Shown: positions 10,138 to 17,916 of the stretch, piece by piece
Numbering within the stretch: the stretch's first letter is position 1
Layout: each line of letters starts with the position of its first letter
Assembly: GCF_900116105.1 (NCBI RefSeq)
Contig: NZ_FPAC01000001.1
Location: forward strand, 1,478,862-1,542,861
Length of the DNA: 64,000 nucleotides
Source of the DNA: Paenibacillus sp. 453mf
Lineage (GTDB): Bacteria > Bacillota > Bacilli > Paenibacillales > Paenibacillaceae
Reading direction: 5' to 3'
The notes under the pieces: generated by a model
Database searches by the model: none
What the model was told of the DNA's origin: nothing
The model's input: only the letters and a program-made list of their open reading frames with translations
Program-made: the position numbers and the translations under genes

Positions 10138-10166
10138 TTGACAAAAATTAAATTTCGCATTATATT
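10138..10166 (+). promoter_or_regulatory. Sigma-A promoter of the nitroreductase gene
   Basis: TTGACA at 10138-10143, 17 bp spacer, TATATT at 10161-10166. It lies 55 bp before the nitroreductase start and just after the diguanylate cyclase stop, so the nitroreductase is transcribed independently. Confidence 0.75.
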
Positions 10167-10221
10167 ATTGTCGTTTCAATTTGTAATTATTATTATTACA
10201 TATATTAGGGAGGCATACAAA

Positions 10222-10863
10222 ATGACCCAGGATATACAAGCAGATTTCTTCAATTTGATTCGTGAACGTCAGTCTATTCGCAGCTACGATCCGAGGGTTA
10301 CCATCTCAGAGAAGGAATTGAGAGCCATTCTTGAAGACGCGGTGCTTGCACCTTCTTCTTCCAACTTGCAACCATGGCGCTTTATCGTCGTTAACGATCC
10401 AGCCGTCAAAGAAAAACTCATGCCGATTGCAAATAATCAGCAACAAGTCGTGGATTCCGCAGCAACAATTATTGTACTAGGTGACAAAGAAGCCTATAAA
10501 CGCGCAGATGAGATTTATGATCGTTCTGTAGAGCTCGGCATGCCTCAGGCATCCCGCGATGCTTACGTGCCACGGATGTTAGAATATTACCGTACGATGT
10601 CAGAGGAAACTGCACGCAGTACGGCTCAGATTGATGGAGGTCTGGTATCCATGCAGCTGATGCTGGCTGCGAAGGCAAGAGGTTATGACAGCGTACCGAT
10701 GGGTGGTTTCTCACATGAAAGACTGATTGAAGAGTTTAAGATTCCATCTCATTTAATTCCGGTCATGCTCATATCAATCGGTAAAGCGGCGAAGCCTGGC
10801 TTGCCTAAATCTCGTCTTCCGCTGGATCGCGTAACGTATTGGAATTCGTTAACACAAGAATAA
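10222..10863 (+). CDS. Nitroreductase family protein
   Basis: An FMN-dependent oxidoreductase. The start at ATG 10222 is chosen because AGGGAGG precedes it and a consensus promoter ends 55 bp upstream; the frame is open further 5' but that part overlaps the previous gene. The N-terminal RERQSIRSYDP motif contacts FMN phosphate, and APSSSNLQPWRFIVV is the classic second motif. The C-terminal segment VPMGGFSHERL is also typical. The 213 residues match the family. The physiological substrate (quinone, nitro compound or other) cannot be told. Confidence 0.9.
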   Translation: MTQDIQADFFNLIRERQSIRSYDPRVTISEKELRAILEDAVLAPSSSNLQPWRFIVVNDPAVKEKLMPIANNQQQVVDSAATIIVLGDKEAYKRADEIYDRSVELGMPQASRDAYVPRMLEYYRTMSEETARSTAQIDGGLVSMQLMLAAKARGYDSVPMGGFSHERLIEEFKIPSHLIPVMLISIGKAAKPGLPKSRLPLDRVTYWNSLTQE

Positions 10864-10901
10864 ATAGAAGGATTATCCTGGCATGAGAGATATGCCTATT
10901 C

Positions 10902-10936
10902 AACAGCAGTGACGATTTTGTTGCTGCTGTTTTTTG
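10902..10936 (+). terminator. Terminator after nitroreductase
   Basis: AACAGCAG and CTGCTGTT form a stem followed by a T run. Confidence 0.75.
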
Positions 10937-11009
10937 TTGGTAGAGAAATCACCGGATTTTGATCTCCAGCTTGCAGAGCTGCGCCATCCTAGCGCTAATC
11001 ATCAGGGGT

Positions 11010-11531
11010 TTATTCTTGCAAGATCTCAGTCATTTTAATACTAAGCGCTCTTGTCCTGTCTTCCACCTTGGTTTTGCCATCATCGAAATCGGAATACAGA
11101 ATGATATCCCCGTCTGATTAGATCATCCGCTCTAACTGCTCTTGATTCATTGTTAATTCAATGTGCTCCTCAAGCCACTCACCCTTTTTCAGTATAGAGG
11201 GGATACCTATGCTTTCGGAGGAACTAGGGGGAAGAATAGATTCGCCGTCTATTTGCAGATCAATTCGGTGTATATCAAAGCTATGCATGATCTCTATCTT
11301 AGATTTGCTGCCTACATATCGGAGACCAGCTTGAAATTGCAACAATGGAGCTGAGTGATGATCTAATATGTCTGTTGTAAGCCTCAATTGATAATCACCG
11401 ATTCTCTTGATTGCGGTAAGCGATTCCTCCGTCTTGACCATTTCATCTGGTGTATAGTCAGCAGCGGAAGAACAGGCAGACAGTAACACTATAAAGATTA
11501 TTATCGTAATTCCAGTAACCAATACTCGCAT
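11010..11531 (-). pseudogene. Lipoprotein gene interrupted by an in-frame stop
   Basis: From ATG (complement of 11529-11531) there is a signal peptide with lipobox LLSAC, then about 115 residues ending ...EQLERMI at a TAA stop (11118-11120). The same frame continues beyond that stop for 35 further codons to a second TAA (11010-11012), reading SDGDIILYSDFDD and then KVEDRTRALS. This has the look of genuine coding sequence. The simplest reading is a nonsense mutation near the C-terminus of an unrecognised lipoprotein; alternatively the shorter 137-residue product is the natural form. No close family is recognised. Confidence 0.55.
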
Positions 11532-11598
11532 TAGCGACCCTCCAAAAGGTTGTTATAAAACAACTGACGCAGGAGAATGGAGTGTCGTTCCATATATC

Positions 11599-12459
11599 TC
11601 AATAATCAAAGGCATCTTCATGCTTTTTAAAAAATTCATAGTATGTGCGAACATTTTCTAATTCTGTCCAGTGTCTTACCTTCACAGGATTTTCATCCAG
11701 GTTATAGATCTTTGCCTCCTTCATGGACAGCAGGAATGGAGAATGTGTGGAAATGATAAACTGGCAGCCAAAAAAACGGGCAGAATCTTCAATGAATTTC
11801 ATCAAATCCTGCTGACGTTTTGGAGAGAGACTATTCTCTGGCTCATCCAAAATATAAAGTCCATTCTCTCCAATTTTTTCAGTAAAATAGAGGAAGGCAC
11901 TTTCACCATTTGAATATTCCCTTACGTTATCCATTAGGTTATTTCTCACATACCGGGACTGTGTTTTACTTCTCGCTGTATTCATTTTCTTTAACTGCTC
12001 GTAATCTTCCATAGATCTCATCTGAAATTGCGAATATTTCGCATCCAAATATTCATCGAACAATTCTTCCCTTTTGTGGTCGATTCCCTCATTAAGATTC
12101 CGGATATTCAACATGTAGTCAAATACATCATCACTAGTAATGATCCTACTATTTTCTGGAATGTCTAATCTGGTATGCATCTCGCACATATTCACATAAT
12201 CAGGATAGAAATTCGATTTATTATAAATCGAATCACGCTGGAGTCCTGTTTTCTCTGCGATTACGTTTAATGCAGTGGATTTTCCTGATCCATTTCCGCC
12301 ATACAAAATGGTCACTGGCTCAAAATCAATGGTTTGTAAGCTGTTTTTTGATAAGATTTTAAATGGATAAAATGAGTCATAGCACGTTCTTTTTATCTCC
12401 ATGAAAAAATCAAACTCCATATCTTCATTCGGAAATGAAAAAGTATGTAAATAAATCAT
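11599..12459 (-). CDS. AAA/ABC-type ATPase of the AAA_21 kind
   Basis: A 286-residue stand-alone ATPase. Visible motifs are Walker A GGNGSGKST, a signature-like YSNGESAFLYF, Walker B LYILDEPENSLSP, and the H-loop segment ISTHSPFLL. These place it in the SMC/RecF-like AAA_21 group rather than in transporters. It starts after the ribosome site AAGGAGGAG. No TOPRIM or nuclease partner is adjacent, so an OLD-type defence pair is not evident. A tiny same-strand ORF lies just upstream (12487-12582). Confidence 0.85.
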   Translation of the reverse strand: MIYLHTFSFPNEDMEFDFFMEIKRTCYDSFYPFKILSKNSLQTIDFEPVTILYGGNGSGKSTALNVIAEKTGLQRDSIYNKSNFYPDYVNMCEMHTRLDIPENSRIITSDDVFDYMLNIRNLNEGIDHKREELFDEYLDAKYSQFQMRSMEDYEQLKKMNTARSKTQSRYVRNNLMDNVREYSNGESAFLYFTEKIGENGLYILDEPENSLSPKRQQDLMKFIEDSARFFGCQFIISTHSPFLLSMKEAKIYNLDENPVKVRHWTELENVRTYYEFFKKHEDAFDY

Positions 12460-12486
12460 GGTACTCCTCCTTAATCAGTATCTATT

Positions 12487-12582
12487 TTAAACTACTAGTT
12501 CCAGTGAAGAATGTCTAGGATCTATTAGACTTGGCTGCAAGAGAAATAATTCCCCATTCTGAAATGTGTATTCTTGATTCAT
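12487..12582 (-). CDS. Possible 31-residue ORF upstream of the AAA ATPase
   Basis: An ATG at 12580-12582 on the complement is preceded by GAGGTGG at proper distance and opens a 31-codon frame (starting MNQEYTFQNGELFLLQP) that ends 28 bp before the ATPase start. The ribosome site and the short gap suggest a translated leader or small protein. Its short length means chance cannot be excluded. It matches no family I recognise. Confidence 0.35.
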   Translation of the reverse strand: MNQEYTFQNGELFLLQPSLIDPRHSSLELVV

Positions 12583-12755
12583 GGGGCCACCTCATATGGA
12601 TTGGGAAGCATGCAACTGAGTATGATGATGCTTTAATCTCTTTCTTATCACGTTCGTCTATTAGCTAATGGAGAAGCGGTAATGTTGATAAGCATTATAG
12701 AGACGCAATGGAGAGGGGGAGGTCCGTCAAGATATTCAACAATACAATTAACAAC
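12583..12755. other. Intergenic region, nothing clear
   Basis: No coding signal or strong hairpin seen. It separates the ATPase transcript on the minus strand from the XRE promoter on the plus strand. Confidence 0.4.
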
Positions 12756-12784
12756 TTGACATAATTTATGTCAATTTATATAAT
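12756..12784 (+). promoter_or_regulatory. Perfect consensus sigma-A promoter of the XRE gene
   Basis: TTGACA (12756-12761), 17 bp spacer, TATAAT (12779-12784): both hexamers match consensus exactly. Such a strong promoter fits a gene held down by a repressor. Confidence 0.88.
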
Positions 12785-12802
12785 CATGACATAAATTATG
12801 TC
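12758..12802. promoter_or_regulatory. Twin palindromic operator over the XRE promoter
   Basis: Two 15-bp palindromes with arms GACATAA and TTATGTC occupy 12758-12772 (overlapping the -35 box) and 12788-12802 (just after the -10 box). Their centres are 30 bp apart, about three helical turns, on the same DNA face. This is the arrangement expected for cooperative autorepression by the downstream XRE protein. Confidence 0.75.
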
Positions 12803-12816
12803 TTGGAGGGTATGAA

Positions 12817-13308
12817 TTGAAAAGTCATATTGCCAAAACGGTCTTAGAATATTTGGTCATGATTAACGAACAATCCTATTCGGGAATAGGACGCGAGCTT
12901 AACATTACACCGCAGCAATTTTCAGATTGGATTAAGAAACGTCGCCCCATTCCGAAGGAGCGGTTACAGGTTCTTGCCAATTATTTTGGTGTTAAGGAAA
13001 CAGTACTTGTAGATGAGCAATATTATGTAAACCCACTTAGCTCCATTGCGAAGATCGAATTACATTTACTTCTAGTGGATCAGAAAGTGGCTGAGCTTGA
13101 GGCGCAAGGAAGGGAAGATGAGGACATCGAGCCTTACTTAACCAAAAAAAAGGAGCTGGAGCGAGAGAAAAAGAATCAGATCCGTCTTAATAGGATGGCT
13201 GCTATTTTAGAACAAGATGATGAGCGGGTTGGAGACATCGTTGATTTAATTATGGATGAGTTAGATTCGGGAAGAATTAATGAATTAACCAACAAATTAA
13301 TGAAATAG
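12817..13308 (+). CDS. XRE-family helix-turn-helix regulator
   Basis: Starts at TTG 12817 after GGAGGG; the nearby ATG at 12810 runs into a stop at once. The N-terminal 70 residues form a Cro/CI-type helix-turn-helix (YSGIGRELNITPQQFSDWIKK). The C-terminal half is charged and helical. The gene has a consensus promoter with two palindromic operators, suggesting autoregulation. It ends 9 bp before the Ntn-hydrolase gene, so the two are almost certainly one operon. Confidence 0.8.
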   Translation: MKSHIAKTVLEYLVMINEQSYSGIGRELNITPQQFSDWIKKRRPIPKERLQVLANYFGVKETVLVDEQYYVNPLSSIAKIELHLLLVDQKVAELEAQGREDEDIEPYLTKKKELEREKKNQIRLNRMAAILEQDDERVGDIVDLIMDELDSGRINELTNKLMK

Positions 13309-13317
13309 GGTGATTTT

Positions 13318-14301
13318 ATGAGTACGGCACTATTTTTGAATCAAGATGGTGTTAACTTGCTAGGTAAAAATCAGGACGTACCTTACGACGGTGCCTACAT
13401 GTTCTCCAATAAAAGAGATAGGTACAAAACGGCACTGATCATGCCGCCAGACCGCCCCATGAAGTGGATATCTAAGTACAATAGCGTAACCCTATCACAA
13501 GTAGGTAAGGAAATGCCAAATGGAGGAATGAACGAAGTCGGCTTAGTCGTGGAGCAGACGACTCTCTGGCAATCTAGTTATCCTAATAAGGACGGCAATC
13601 CTGTTATTGGTGAGCTGCAATGGATACAACTCATGCTTGATACTTGTGCAACAGTTGAAGAGGTAAAAGAGACAGCAGAATCTCTCCGAATCGTTAACCC
13701 ATTCTCTCGTCTTCATTACATGATCTGCGATCGTACAGGAGCGTGTGCTATTTTTGAGTATTTGAATGGAGAATTAGCTATATATTCAGGCACCACTCTG
13801 CCAGTGCAAGTTATGGTTAATACCCCTTATTTAGAAACAATGAAGAGATTGAATGAATCAAACAAAGAATGGTCAGTTGTATTAAGCGATTATGATCTGG
13901 ATTCGATCAAACGGTTCGATCGAGTAATAGAATATTTGGATAATGCAGTAGCAGAAGTAGATTGCTTATACGATATTCTTCGGTCGATCCAGAGAGCAGA
14001 TACTGCATTTAGCATAATTTACGACATAAATGCTCTAGAGATTTATTTTTCATCCAATCGATTCCCTTATCGGAAAAAGCTTCGTTTCCAGGACATTGAT
14101 TTTGTTCGTGATTCAGAAATTGCTGTGAACATTCAGCAGGATAAGGAAGTTTGTTTTGACCTTTATAGCGCTTATTTAAATCAAAAATTAGTAGAAGCTT
14201 TTTTTCGGAATCCCAATTTGACTGCTGCCTTTGGATCTACGATAAGTGATAAGATGATTACGTTCATGGCCAATTTTCCAGACTCCTTTCGGTCACAATA
14301 A
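13318..14301 (+). CDS. Choloylglycine/penicillin V acylase-type Ntn hydrolase with Ser2
   Basis: A linear amide C-N hydrolase of the choloylglycine hydrolase family, 327 residues. Family features visible: GKNQD near residues 16-20 (Arg commonly found there is Lys here, Asp kept), GGMNEVGL (about residue 70), the Asn of MVNTPYLE (about 178), and Arg in KRFDR. The usual N-terminal nucleophile is Cys2; here the protein begins Met-Ser-Thr and no alternative start gives Cys. It might use Ser as an Ntn nucleophile, have a changed substrate such as an acyl-amide, or be inactive. It is the second gene of the XRE operon. Confidence 0.8.
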   Translation: MSTALFLNQDGVNLLGKNQDVPYDGAYMFSNKRDRYKTALIMPPDRPMKWISKYNSVTLSQVGKEMPNGGMNEVGLVVEQTTLWQSSYPNKDGNPVIGELQWIQLMLDTCATVEEVKETAESLRIVNPFSRLHYMICDRTGACAIFEYLNGELAIYSGTTLPVQVMVNTPYLETMKRLNESNKEWSVVLSDYDLDSIKRFDRVIEYLDNAVAEVDCLYDILRSIQRADTAFSIIYDINALEIYFSSNRFPYRKKLRFQDIDFVRDSEIAVNIQQDKEVCFDLYSAYLNQKLVEAFFRNPNLTAAFGSTISDKMITFMANFPDSFRSQ

Positions 14302-14495
14302 CCTTCACACCAAAGGAAGAAATCCTAATGGTTAATAACAGAGAATGATTCGTGGTATTCGTGTAGACCAGTACTCGACTCCAATTGCGCAATTGATAAC
14401 AGAATACGACTATGATTGTAATCTCAGAATCAAATCAAAATATAAACAACGAATCTCCTCAATTAATGACAGAATCACAGCATATCGCTGCTTAA
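14302..14495 (+). other. Intergenic region, nothing clear
   Basis: A 60-codon frame exists here (14345-14527) but it has no ribosome site and runs across the tetR promoter, so it is not called. Confidence 0.4.
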
Positions 14496-14524
14496 TTGCA
14501 CGTATACCCCACATAGGCTATAAT
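14496..14524 (+). promoter_or_regulatory. Sigma-A promoter of the tetR gene
   Basis: TTGCAC (14496-14501), 17 bp spacer, TATAAT (14519-14524). The operator copy at 14541-14556 lies just downstream of the expected transcription start. Confidence 0.75.
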
Positions 14525-14540
14525 TGACAGAAATAATTTT

Positions 14541-14556
14541 ATTGATTAGTCACTAA
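14541..14556. promoter_or_regulatory. TetR operator copy A
   Basis: ATTGATTAGTCACTAA, a variant of the shared motif ATTGATCAATCACTAA found four times around this gene pair. It is placed to repress tetR itself. Confidence 0.6.
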
Positions 14557-14577
14557 TTAAAAAGAGGGGTTTAATGT

Positions 14578-15108
14578 ATGGCAAAATCTGAAAAAAACAG
14601 CGTGAACCGTAGAACCGAAATCATCTCTGCAGCAATTGAGGTTTTTGCTGAAACCGGCTATTATCGTGCTACGACGGCACAGGTTGCAGAACGTGCAAAT
14701 ATCTCCCAGCCGTATGTATTTCGTTTTTTTGCAACGAAGGAAACTTTATTGATTAGCGCACTGGAGCTTTCGTGGGAAAGGATCCAGCAATCCTTTCGGC
14801 AGGTCGTGGAAAGCGCAGCTACTCCGGAGGAATTAGAGAGTGATCTGATTGAAGCTTATAAGGATATCCTAGCTGACTATATAAATGAAACCTATCTGCA
14901 AATGCAAGCCCAGACGATGCGAGAGGAGCCAGTTCGGGAAGTAATGCGCAATGGGTTTCGGGAAGTGCAACGGATTGTGCTGAGTGCTTTTCAGCAGAAA
15001 GGGCTAGAGAAGCCGAGGGAACGAACCTTTATGTTTCTGGCTAGGGGGATGCTGTGCAATATTTCGTGGGCGCTCGATATGCCGGAGCTTATCGAAAGAG
15101 AGGTATAA
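14578..15108 (+). CDS. TetR/AcrR-family transcriptional regulator
   Basis: 176 residues. The N-terminal helix-turn-helix (ATTAQVAERANISQPYVFRFF, about residues 33-53) is typical; the C-terminal helical domain would bind a ligand and dimerise. The start ATG 14578 follows AGAGGGG. A repeated motif lies in its own promoter region, in the promoter of the following epimerase gene (two copies), and after that gene (one copy). It is therefore probably an autorepressor that also controls the neighbour. The inducer is unknown. Confidence 0.88.
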   Translation: MAKSEKNSVNRRTEIISAAIEVFAETGYYRATTAQVAERANISQPYVFRFFATKETLLISALELSWERIQQSFRQVVESAATPEELESDLIEAYKDILADYINETYLQMQAQTMREEPVREVMRNGFREVQRIVLSAFQQKGLEKPRERTFMFLARGMLCNISWALDMPELIEREV

Positions 15109-15138
15109 TATGGCGGAAGCCATATAGTGTATTTAGTT

Positions 15139-15195
15139 ATTGACCAATCACTAACAAGATGGTATAGTTTGGATATAAATTAGTGATTGATCAAT
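15139..15195 (+). promoter_or_regulatory. Epimerase promoter bracketed by operator copies B and C
   Basis: The promoter is TTGACC (15140-15145), 17 bp, TATAGT (15163-15168). Operator B, ATTGACCAATCACTAA (15139-15154), covers the -35 box. Operator C, the same motif in reverse orientation (15180-15195), lies over the early transcribed region. Binding at both would block transcription. Confidence 0.75.
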
Positions 15196-15221
15196 TACAA
15201 ACTAATGGGAGATGACGAAAA

Positions 15222-16184
15222 ATGAAGAAAGCGATTGTAATCGGTGCGACAGGCGGTACGGGTGCTGTTATTGTTTCTGAACTTGTGAGTCGTGAAGTGC
15301 CGACGATTGCCTTCGGGCGGTCTAAGTTAAAGCTGGAGGAGCTTGCTATCAAGCTAGGTAATCCTGCTCATCTCTCGCTGGCCATCGGAGATGCATGCCA
15401 GCCGGATGATATTACCGCTGCAGTACAAGGTGCAGATGTCTTGTTCCATAGCGCAAACGTACCGTATAACGAAATGGTAAGCAAGCTTATTCCTTTAGGA
15501 GAATCTGTTATGGAGGCTGCCGACCGACTGAGCCTAAAAGTTGTAGTTATTGATGGAATCTACCCATATGGAAGAAGCCAGATGGATCAAGTAACAGAAG
15601 AGCATCCAAAACAGCCTCACACGAAAAAGGGAAGAATTAGGCTTGCCTTTGAGCAAATGGTATTTAACAGCAGATGGGAGAACGCTCGACCGATGATTGT
15701 GCGTTTACCAGATTATTATGGACCGACTGCCAATCAGGCTTCATATCTAGGAGGAACGCTAGAAGCAATCGCAAGTGGAAAGTTGGCATTTTTCATCGGT
15801 AATATGAGGATTCCTCGTGAATATATATATCTTCCCGACGCAGCAAATATGATTGTTGAACTTGCGGGGCGCGAGCAAGCTTATGGGGAGAATTGGAATT
15901 TACCCGGCTCGGACATCATCTCCGGCCATGAGATTGTCCGCATTGCACAACAGGCAAGCAGCACGAAAAAGCCCGTTATTGCTCTGGGTAAAATGGGGTT
16001 GTCACTGCTTGGATTATTCGTACCTGTTATGAAGGAGGTTGTGGAAATGTTGTACTTAACGGAAGAGCCGCTGCGTTTAAGCGGTGAAAAGTATAAGCGC
16101 CTTATTGGGGAAATCCCAACAACTAAGCCAGAGGTTGGGATTGCAGCAACCATTCGCGAACTACAGAGAAAGAAAAATAACTAG
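15222..16184 (+). CDS. NAD-dependent epimerase/NmrA-like oxidoreductase
   Basis: An extended Rossmann-fold protein of 320 residues with the nucleotide motif GATGGTG (residues 8-14). A YPYGRSQ segment (about residue 108) resembles the epimerase active-site region, and EYIYLPDAANM (about 205) resembles the family's substrate loop. It is preceded by a promoter with two TetR-type operators, so it is probably induced by the ligand of the upstream TetR regulator, perhaps a toxic small molecule that this enzyme reduces. Substrate unknown. Confidence 0.83.
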   Translation: MKKAIVIGATGGTGAVIVSELVSREVPTIAFGRSKLKLEELAIKLGNPAHLSLAIGDACQPDDITAAVQGADVLFHSANVPYNEMVSKLIPLGESVMEAADRLSLKVVVIDGIYPYGRSQMDQVTEEHPKQPHTKKGRIRLAFEQMVFNSRWENARPMIVRLPDYYGPTANQASYLGGTLEAIASGKLAFFIGNMRIPREYIYLPDAANMIVELAGREQAYGENWNLPGSDIISGHEIVRIAQQASSTKKPVIALGKMGLSLLGLFVPVMKEVVEMLYLTEEPLRLSGEKYKRLIGEIPTTKPEVGIAATIRELQRKKNN

Positions 16185-16193
16185 TTTTATGTA

Positions 16194-16209
16194 ATTGATC
16201 AATCAATAA
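16194..16209. promoter_or_regulatory. TetR operator copy D downstream of the epimerase
   Basis: ATTGATCAATCAATAA differs from operator C by one base. It lies 10 bp after the epimerase stop; its role there (looping or a relic) is unclear. Confidence 0.5.
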
Positions 16210-16273
16210 CAATTGTGTCCCGATAAGGATTTTTCTATTCACCATATGTAGGTTGGCAAGAAGATTAGTGCTT

Positions 16274-16300
16274 AAAAGTCGCGTAGCTGCGGCTTTTTTG
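16274..16300 (+). terminator. Terminator after the epimerase
   Basis: AAAAGTCGC and GCGGCTTTT pair with one wobble and are followed by T residues. Confidence 0.75.
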
Positions 16301-16326
16301 TTTTAACGAAGCGGAATGTGTTCAGG

Positions 16327-16667
16327 ATGAACAGATCATTTTCGTATCAACTTTCTCCGACTACTTTTATACTCATTAACTATCTCCCACCTTTTAATTC
16401 CAACATGGCTGCCACGGGGGCTTTTATCGGTGTTGAATTGTGCGTCGTTTTTTTCTCGCCAAGTATATAAAAGCCGGTAGAAATGAAGCAGAGCTGAAGA
16501 AGCTGTATATCGAGGAGAACGACGAGCGGAATGCAGTGATACTCCAGAGTGCCAGCTCACTCAGTATGGTCATGATTTTTGTAGGTCTTGGAATTGCCTC
16601 CATGATCGCCGGTTTCTTTAATGCAGTGATATTTTACACCTTGCTAGCTGCTTTACTATTCTCTTAA
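16327..16667 (+). pseudogene. Decayed small membrane-protein gene (frameshift in a T run)
   Basis: From ATG 16327 the frame reads MNRSFSYQLS and then MAATGAFIGVELCVVFF before running out of frame. In another frame, from about 16440, the sequence continues LAKYIKAGRNEAELKKLYI, then EENDERN and two hydrophobic helices, ending at 16667. The switch falls at the seven-T run at 16448-16454, so a one-base indel there is likely. The restored product resembles small two-to-four-helix Bacillota membrane proteins with the KLYIEENDER motif. The C-terminus also seems short. I infer a pseudogene; function unknown. Confidence 0.6.
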
Positions 16668-16703
16668 AATAACGTGAATGAAAAATTTAATATATAAGAT
16701 TCC

Positions 16704-16753
16704 AACCTCCTATTTGAAGCAAACTAAATTTATAGTTTTATAGGAGGTTTTTT
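16704..16753 (+). terminator. Hairpin with a perfect 10-bp stem and T tail
   Basis: AACCTCCTAT (16704-16713) pairs with ATAGGAGGTT (16740-16749) across a 26-nt loop, followed by T residues. It is probably the terminator of the decayed gene upstream. The stem contains a ribosome-site-like AGGAGG. Confidence 0.6.
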
Positions 16754-16863
16754 CATATTTATCTTTTGACGGAGCGGTTTGATCCCGATCAATGGAAGCA
16801 AGAAACTAATTGCGACTAACAACTGAAATTCGAGATTATTGTACGCTTTATTTCCACAGAAAA

Positions 16864-16891
16864 ACTGCGTATAATATAAATTATACGTAGT
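16864..16891 (+). other. dif-like site S1 upstream of the recombinase
   Basis: Left half ACTGCGTATAA (16864-16874), centre TATAAA, right half TTATACGTAGT (16881-16891). The 11-6-11 layout is that of Xer dif sites. The left half and first bases of the centre match the Bacillota dif consensus as I remember it at every position; the right half does not. The halves are also near-perfect inverted repeats of each other (14-bp arms counting flanks). Confidence 0.6.
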
Positions 16892-16965
16892 TTTAAATTT
16901 GATCGGTTTTTATTTCTGCACTCGATCACTTGGTCAGTTTAATTGCAGCTAAGAAAGTGGTGAAG

Positions 16966-17913
16966 ATGAGCATGATGACAGATTACATACAAGAAACTTA
17001 TACTGAGGAGCTCGAGGCTTTTGACATCTGGCTGAAGGATGCGGGCTATACAGGCTATACCGTGAAATCTTACAAGAGTGATGTATTTGAATTTCTAAAA
17101 ACGCTGGAAGGAAAACCGATCGAACGGGTAAAACGGCTGCAGGTGCTGTCATTCTTATCCAAGGCTCGTGACCGAGGCATCAGCGATGCGACAAGGAATC
17201 GGAAGCATGCTGCAGTGAACTGCTTTTTCAAAGCATTGATTGAGCTTGAACTCCTTACCGTTAATCCAGCAGCTGGAATCAAGAAGTCCAAGACGGAGAA
17301 GAATAGAGTCCCTGTATTTATGGATGAGCAGCATCTATCACGATTTATGGGATCAGTCGATGGGAAATATCGGGAACGGAACCTGGCGATCTTTTTGTTA
17401 ATGGGATACATGGGACTGCGAGTGGGTGAGGTTCATTTGCTCAACTTAGGTGATTACAACTCAGAGAGAAAAACGCTGAGTGTATTCGGTAAAGGTCGTA
17501 AGTGGAGGCTGCTGCCTGTACCTGATGCCGTTGGTGAAGTGCTACAGGCGGTCATGAATAAACGGATTGAACCTCGAAAGTCGAGGGAGGATGCGTTATT
17601 CGTATCCCAGCAGGGAAGAAGGCTTTCGATTAGAACCATTCAACTGATTGCTTCCGAAGCCTTTGAGAGATTTCAACAAAATGTGTCTCCAGCCCAGAAG
17701 GTATCATACTCAAGCCACAAGCTCAGGCACTCTTTTGCTACGATGATGCTTCGTAAGGGAGCTGATCTAAGAACCGTGCAGGAGCTGCTTGGGCATTCTT
17801 CCATTCAAACGACGACCGTTTACACCCACGTAACCAATCGTGAGAAGGAGCAGGCGATGGCGATGCTGGATATTGTTGTTCCTGCTTATAGCCGTGCTGG
17901 AGAAAACAAATAA
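16966..17913 (+). CDS. Tyrosine recombinase, XerC/XerD type
   Basis: A phage-integrase-fold recombinase. Start ATG 16966 is preferred (weak AAGTGGTG ribosome site); TTG 16930 is possible. The N-terminal SAM-like core-binding domain covers about residues 8-90. Catalytic residues are all visible: Arg152 in MGLRVGEV, the basic KGRKWR strand, His251 and Arg254 in SHKLRHSF, His277 in LLGHSS, and Tyr286 in TTVYTHV. Its size (about 316 residues) suits Xer proteins. The gene sits between two dif-like sites 1053 bp apart, which suggests it acts on them or was carried in by Xer recombination. Confidence 0.9.
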   Translation: MSMMTDYIQETYTEELEAFDIWLKDAGYTGYTVKSYKSDVFEFLKTLEGKPIERVKRLQVLSFLSKARDRGISDATRNRKHAAVNCFFKALIELELLTVNPAAGIKKSKTEKNRVPVFMDEQHLSRFMGSVDGKYRERNLAIFLLMGYMGLRVGEVHLLNLGDYNSERKTLSVFGKGRKWRLLPVPDAVGEVLQAVMNKRIEPRKSREDALFVSQQGRRLSIRTIQLIASEAFERFQQNVSPAQKVSYSSHKLRHSFATMMLRKGADLRTVQELLGHSSIQTTTVYTHVTNREKEQAMAMLDIVVPAYSRAGENK

Positions 17914-17916
17914 TAA

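Noticed and set aside
14345-14527. 60-codon frame between the Ntn hydrolase and tetR genes
   Set aside because: No ribosome site, unusual composition, and it overlaps the tetR promoter.
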